In this document: piece after piece, positions 5,556-5,938 of the stretch | How positions within the stretch are numbered: the first letter of the stretch is position 1 | Layout: every line of letters starts with the position of its first letter | Origin: an uncultured Alphaproteobacteria bacterium | Lineage (GTDB): Bacteria > Pseudomonadota > Alphaproteobacteria > Micavibrionales > Micavibrionaceae | Assembly (NCBI GenBank): GCA_937124505.1 | Contig: CAKZKV010000024.1 | Span: 1-5,938, forward strand | Reading direction: 5' to 3' | DNA: 5,938 nt | Position numbers and translations under genes: made by a program | Notes under the pieces: generated by a model | Database searches by the model: none | Told to the model about the DNA's origin: nothing | Seen by the model: only the letters and a program-made list of their open reading frames with translations

Positions 5556-5938
5556 ATGTCACAGAATGATCTGACTTCACACCCAGCATCACCTACGAGG
5601 ATTACCTCAGTTTTAAAGGATTTCTTCCGTCTGGAAGCGTCCGGCGGGATTGTTCTGGTGATTGCCGCTGCATTAGCGTTGATCATCGCGAATACAGGGC
5701 TTTATACATATTATCATTACTTTTTCAACGAGGTGCAGTTTCGTATCGGCTTTTCAGATGATTACGGATACGACCTGCTGCTGAAAAAGTCTATCCTGCT
5801 CTGGATTAACGATGGCTTGATGGCTATTTTCTTCTTTCTGGTTGGCCTTGAGATTAAAAGGGAACTGCTTGAAGGAGAATTGTCCAGCCGGACACGCGCC
5901 TTGCTGCCGGCTCTGGCCGCTGTCGGCGGGATGACCAT
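5556..5938 (+). CDS. nhaA: Na+/H+ antiporter NhaA, N-terminal part (cut by the window end)
   Basis: The 127 codons present align clearly with the start of NhaA, the inner-membrane antiporter that exports Na+ or Li+ in exchange for protons and supports salt and alkaline pH tolerance. FRLEASGGIVLVIAAALAL (residues 24-42) is the first helix, and LLWINDGLMAIFFFLVGLE (81-99) with KREL (101-104) is the family signature. By comparison with E. coli NhaA, D86 corresponds to D65, E99 to E78, R102 to R81 and E103 to E82, the last three being in the pH-sensing region. The catalytic Asp pair (D163/D164 in E. coli) lies beyond the window. The N-terminus is about 21 residues longer than the E. coli protein. 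There is no other in-frame start before residue 89 (ATG) and no ribosome binding site before the ATG. The frame is intact up to the window edge. Confidence 0.95.
   Translation, partial: MSQNDLTSHPASPTRITSVLKDFFRLEASGGIVLVIAAALALIIANTGLYTYYHYFFNEVQFRIGFSDDYGYDLLLKKSILLWINDGLMAIFFFLVGLEIKRELLEGELSSRTRALLPALAAVGGMT

Noticed and set aside
1..5938. A novel defence, mobile or biosynthetic system.
   Set aside because: No nuclease, transposase, toxin-antitoxin pair, array or cluster of functionally linked genes is visible; the four genes are core or envelope functions with separate transcription signals.

Overview
This looks like an ordinary chromosomal segment of an alphaproteobacterium with moderate GC content. 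The class assignment rests on three things: the SUV3-type helicase with the alphaproteobacterial long C-terminal architecture, the divergent but recognisable NhaA, and short ATCCTGA...TCAGGAT palindromes of a kind common between alphaproteobacterial genes. I cannot place it below class. I saw no phage, IS, CRISPR, tRNA or rRNA signal, and no obvious new multi-gene system.

Layout. Positions 1-122 are intergenic and hold two palindromes that share outer arms; the one at 25-45 is followed by a T-tract on the minus strand and probably ends the helicase transcript. The minus strand from 2950 down to 123 encodes one SUV3-like DExH RNA helicase (about 942 aa if intact) that is split by a single missing base in an A-run at 2454-2458. 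An 86-base divergent intergenic region (2951-3036) separates it from a plus-strand lipoprotein of unknown function (3037-4779, 580 aa, Met-rich C-terminus). That gene ends at a strong intrinsic terminator (4816-4849). Next comes a secreted rhodanese-like gene (4870-5477), also split by one missing base: a signal-peptide ORF with a strong ribosome binding site (4870-4998) is out of frame with the rhodanese domain (4995-5477). The window ends inside nhaA (starts 5556), which has a perfect TATAAT so close to its ATG that the mRNA may be leaderless.

How the parts relate. Nothing ties the genes into one pathway: an RNA helicase, a cell-envelope lipoprotein, a periplasmic rhodanese-like protein and a Na+/H+ antiporter, each apparently with its own promoter or terminator. 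The most notable observation is that two of four genes carry the same type of lesion, one base lost at a short homopolymer. This points either to systematic sequence under-calling or to real gene decay. The second point of interest is promoter placement: a TATAAT box directly against the terminator at 4816, an almost leaderless nhaA start, and face-to-face promoters in the helicase/lipoprotein gap.
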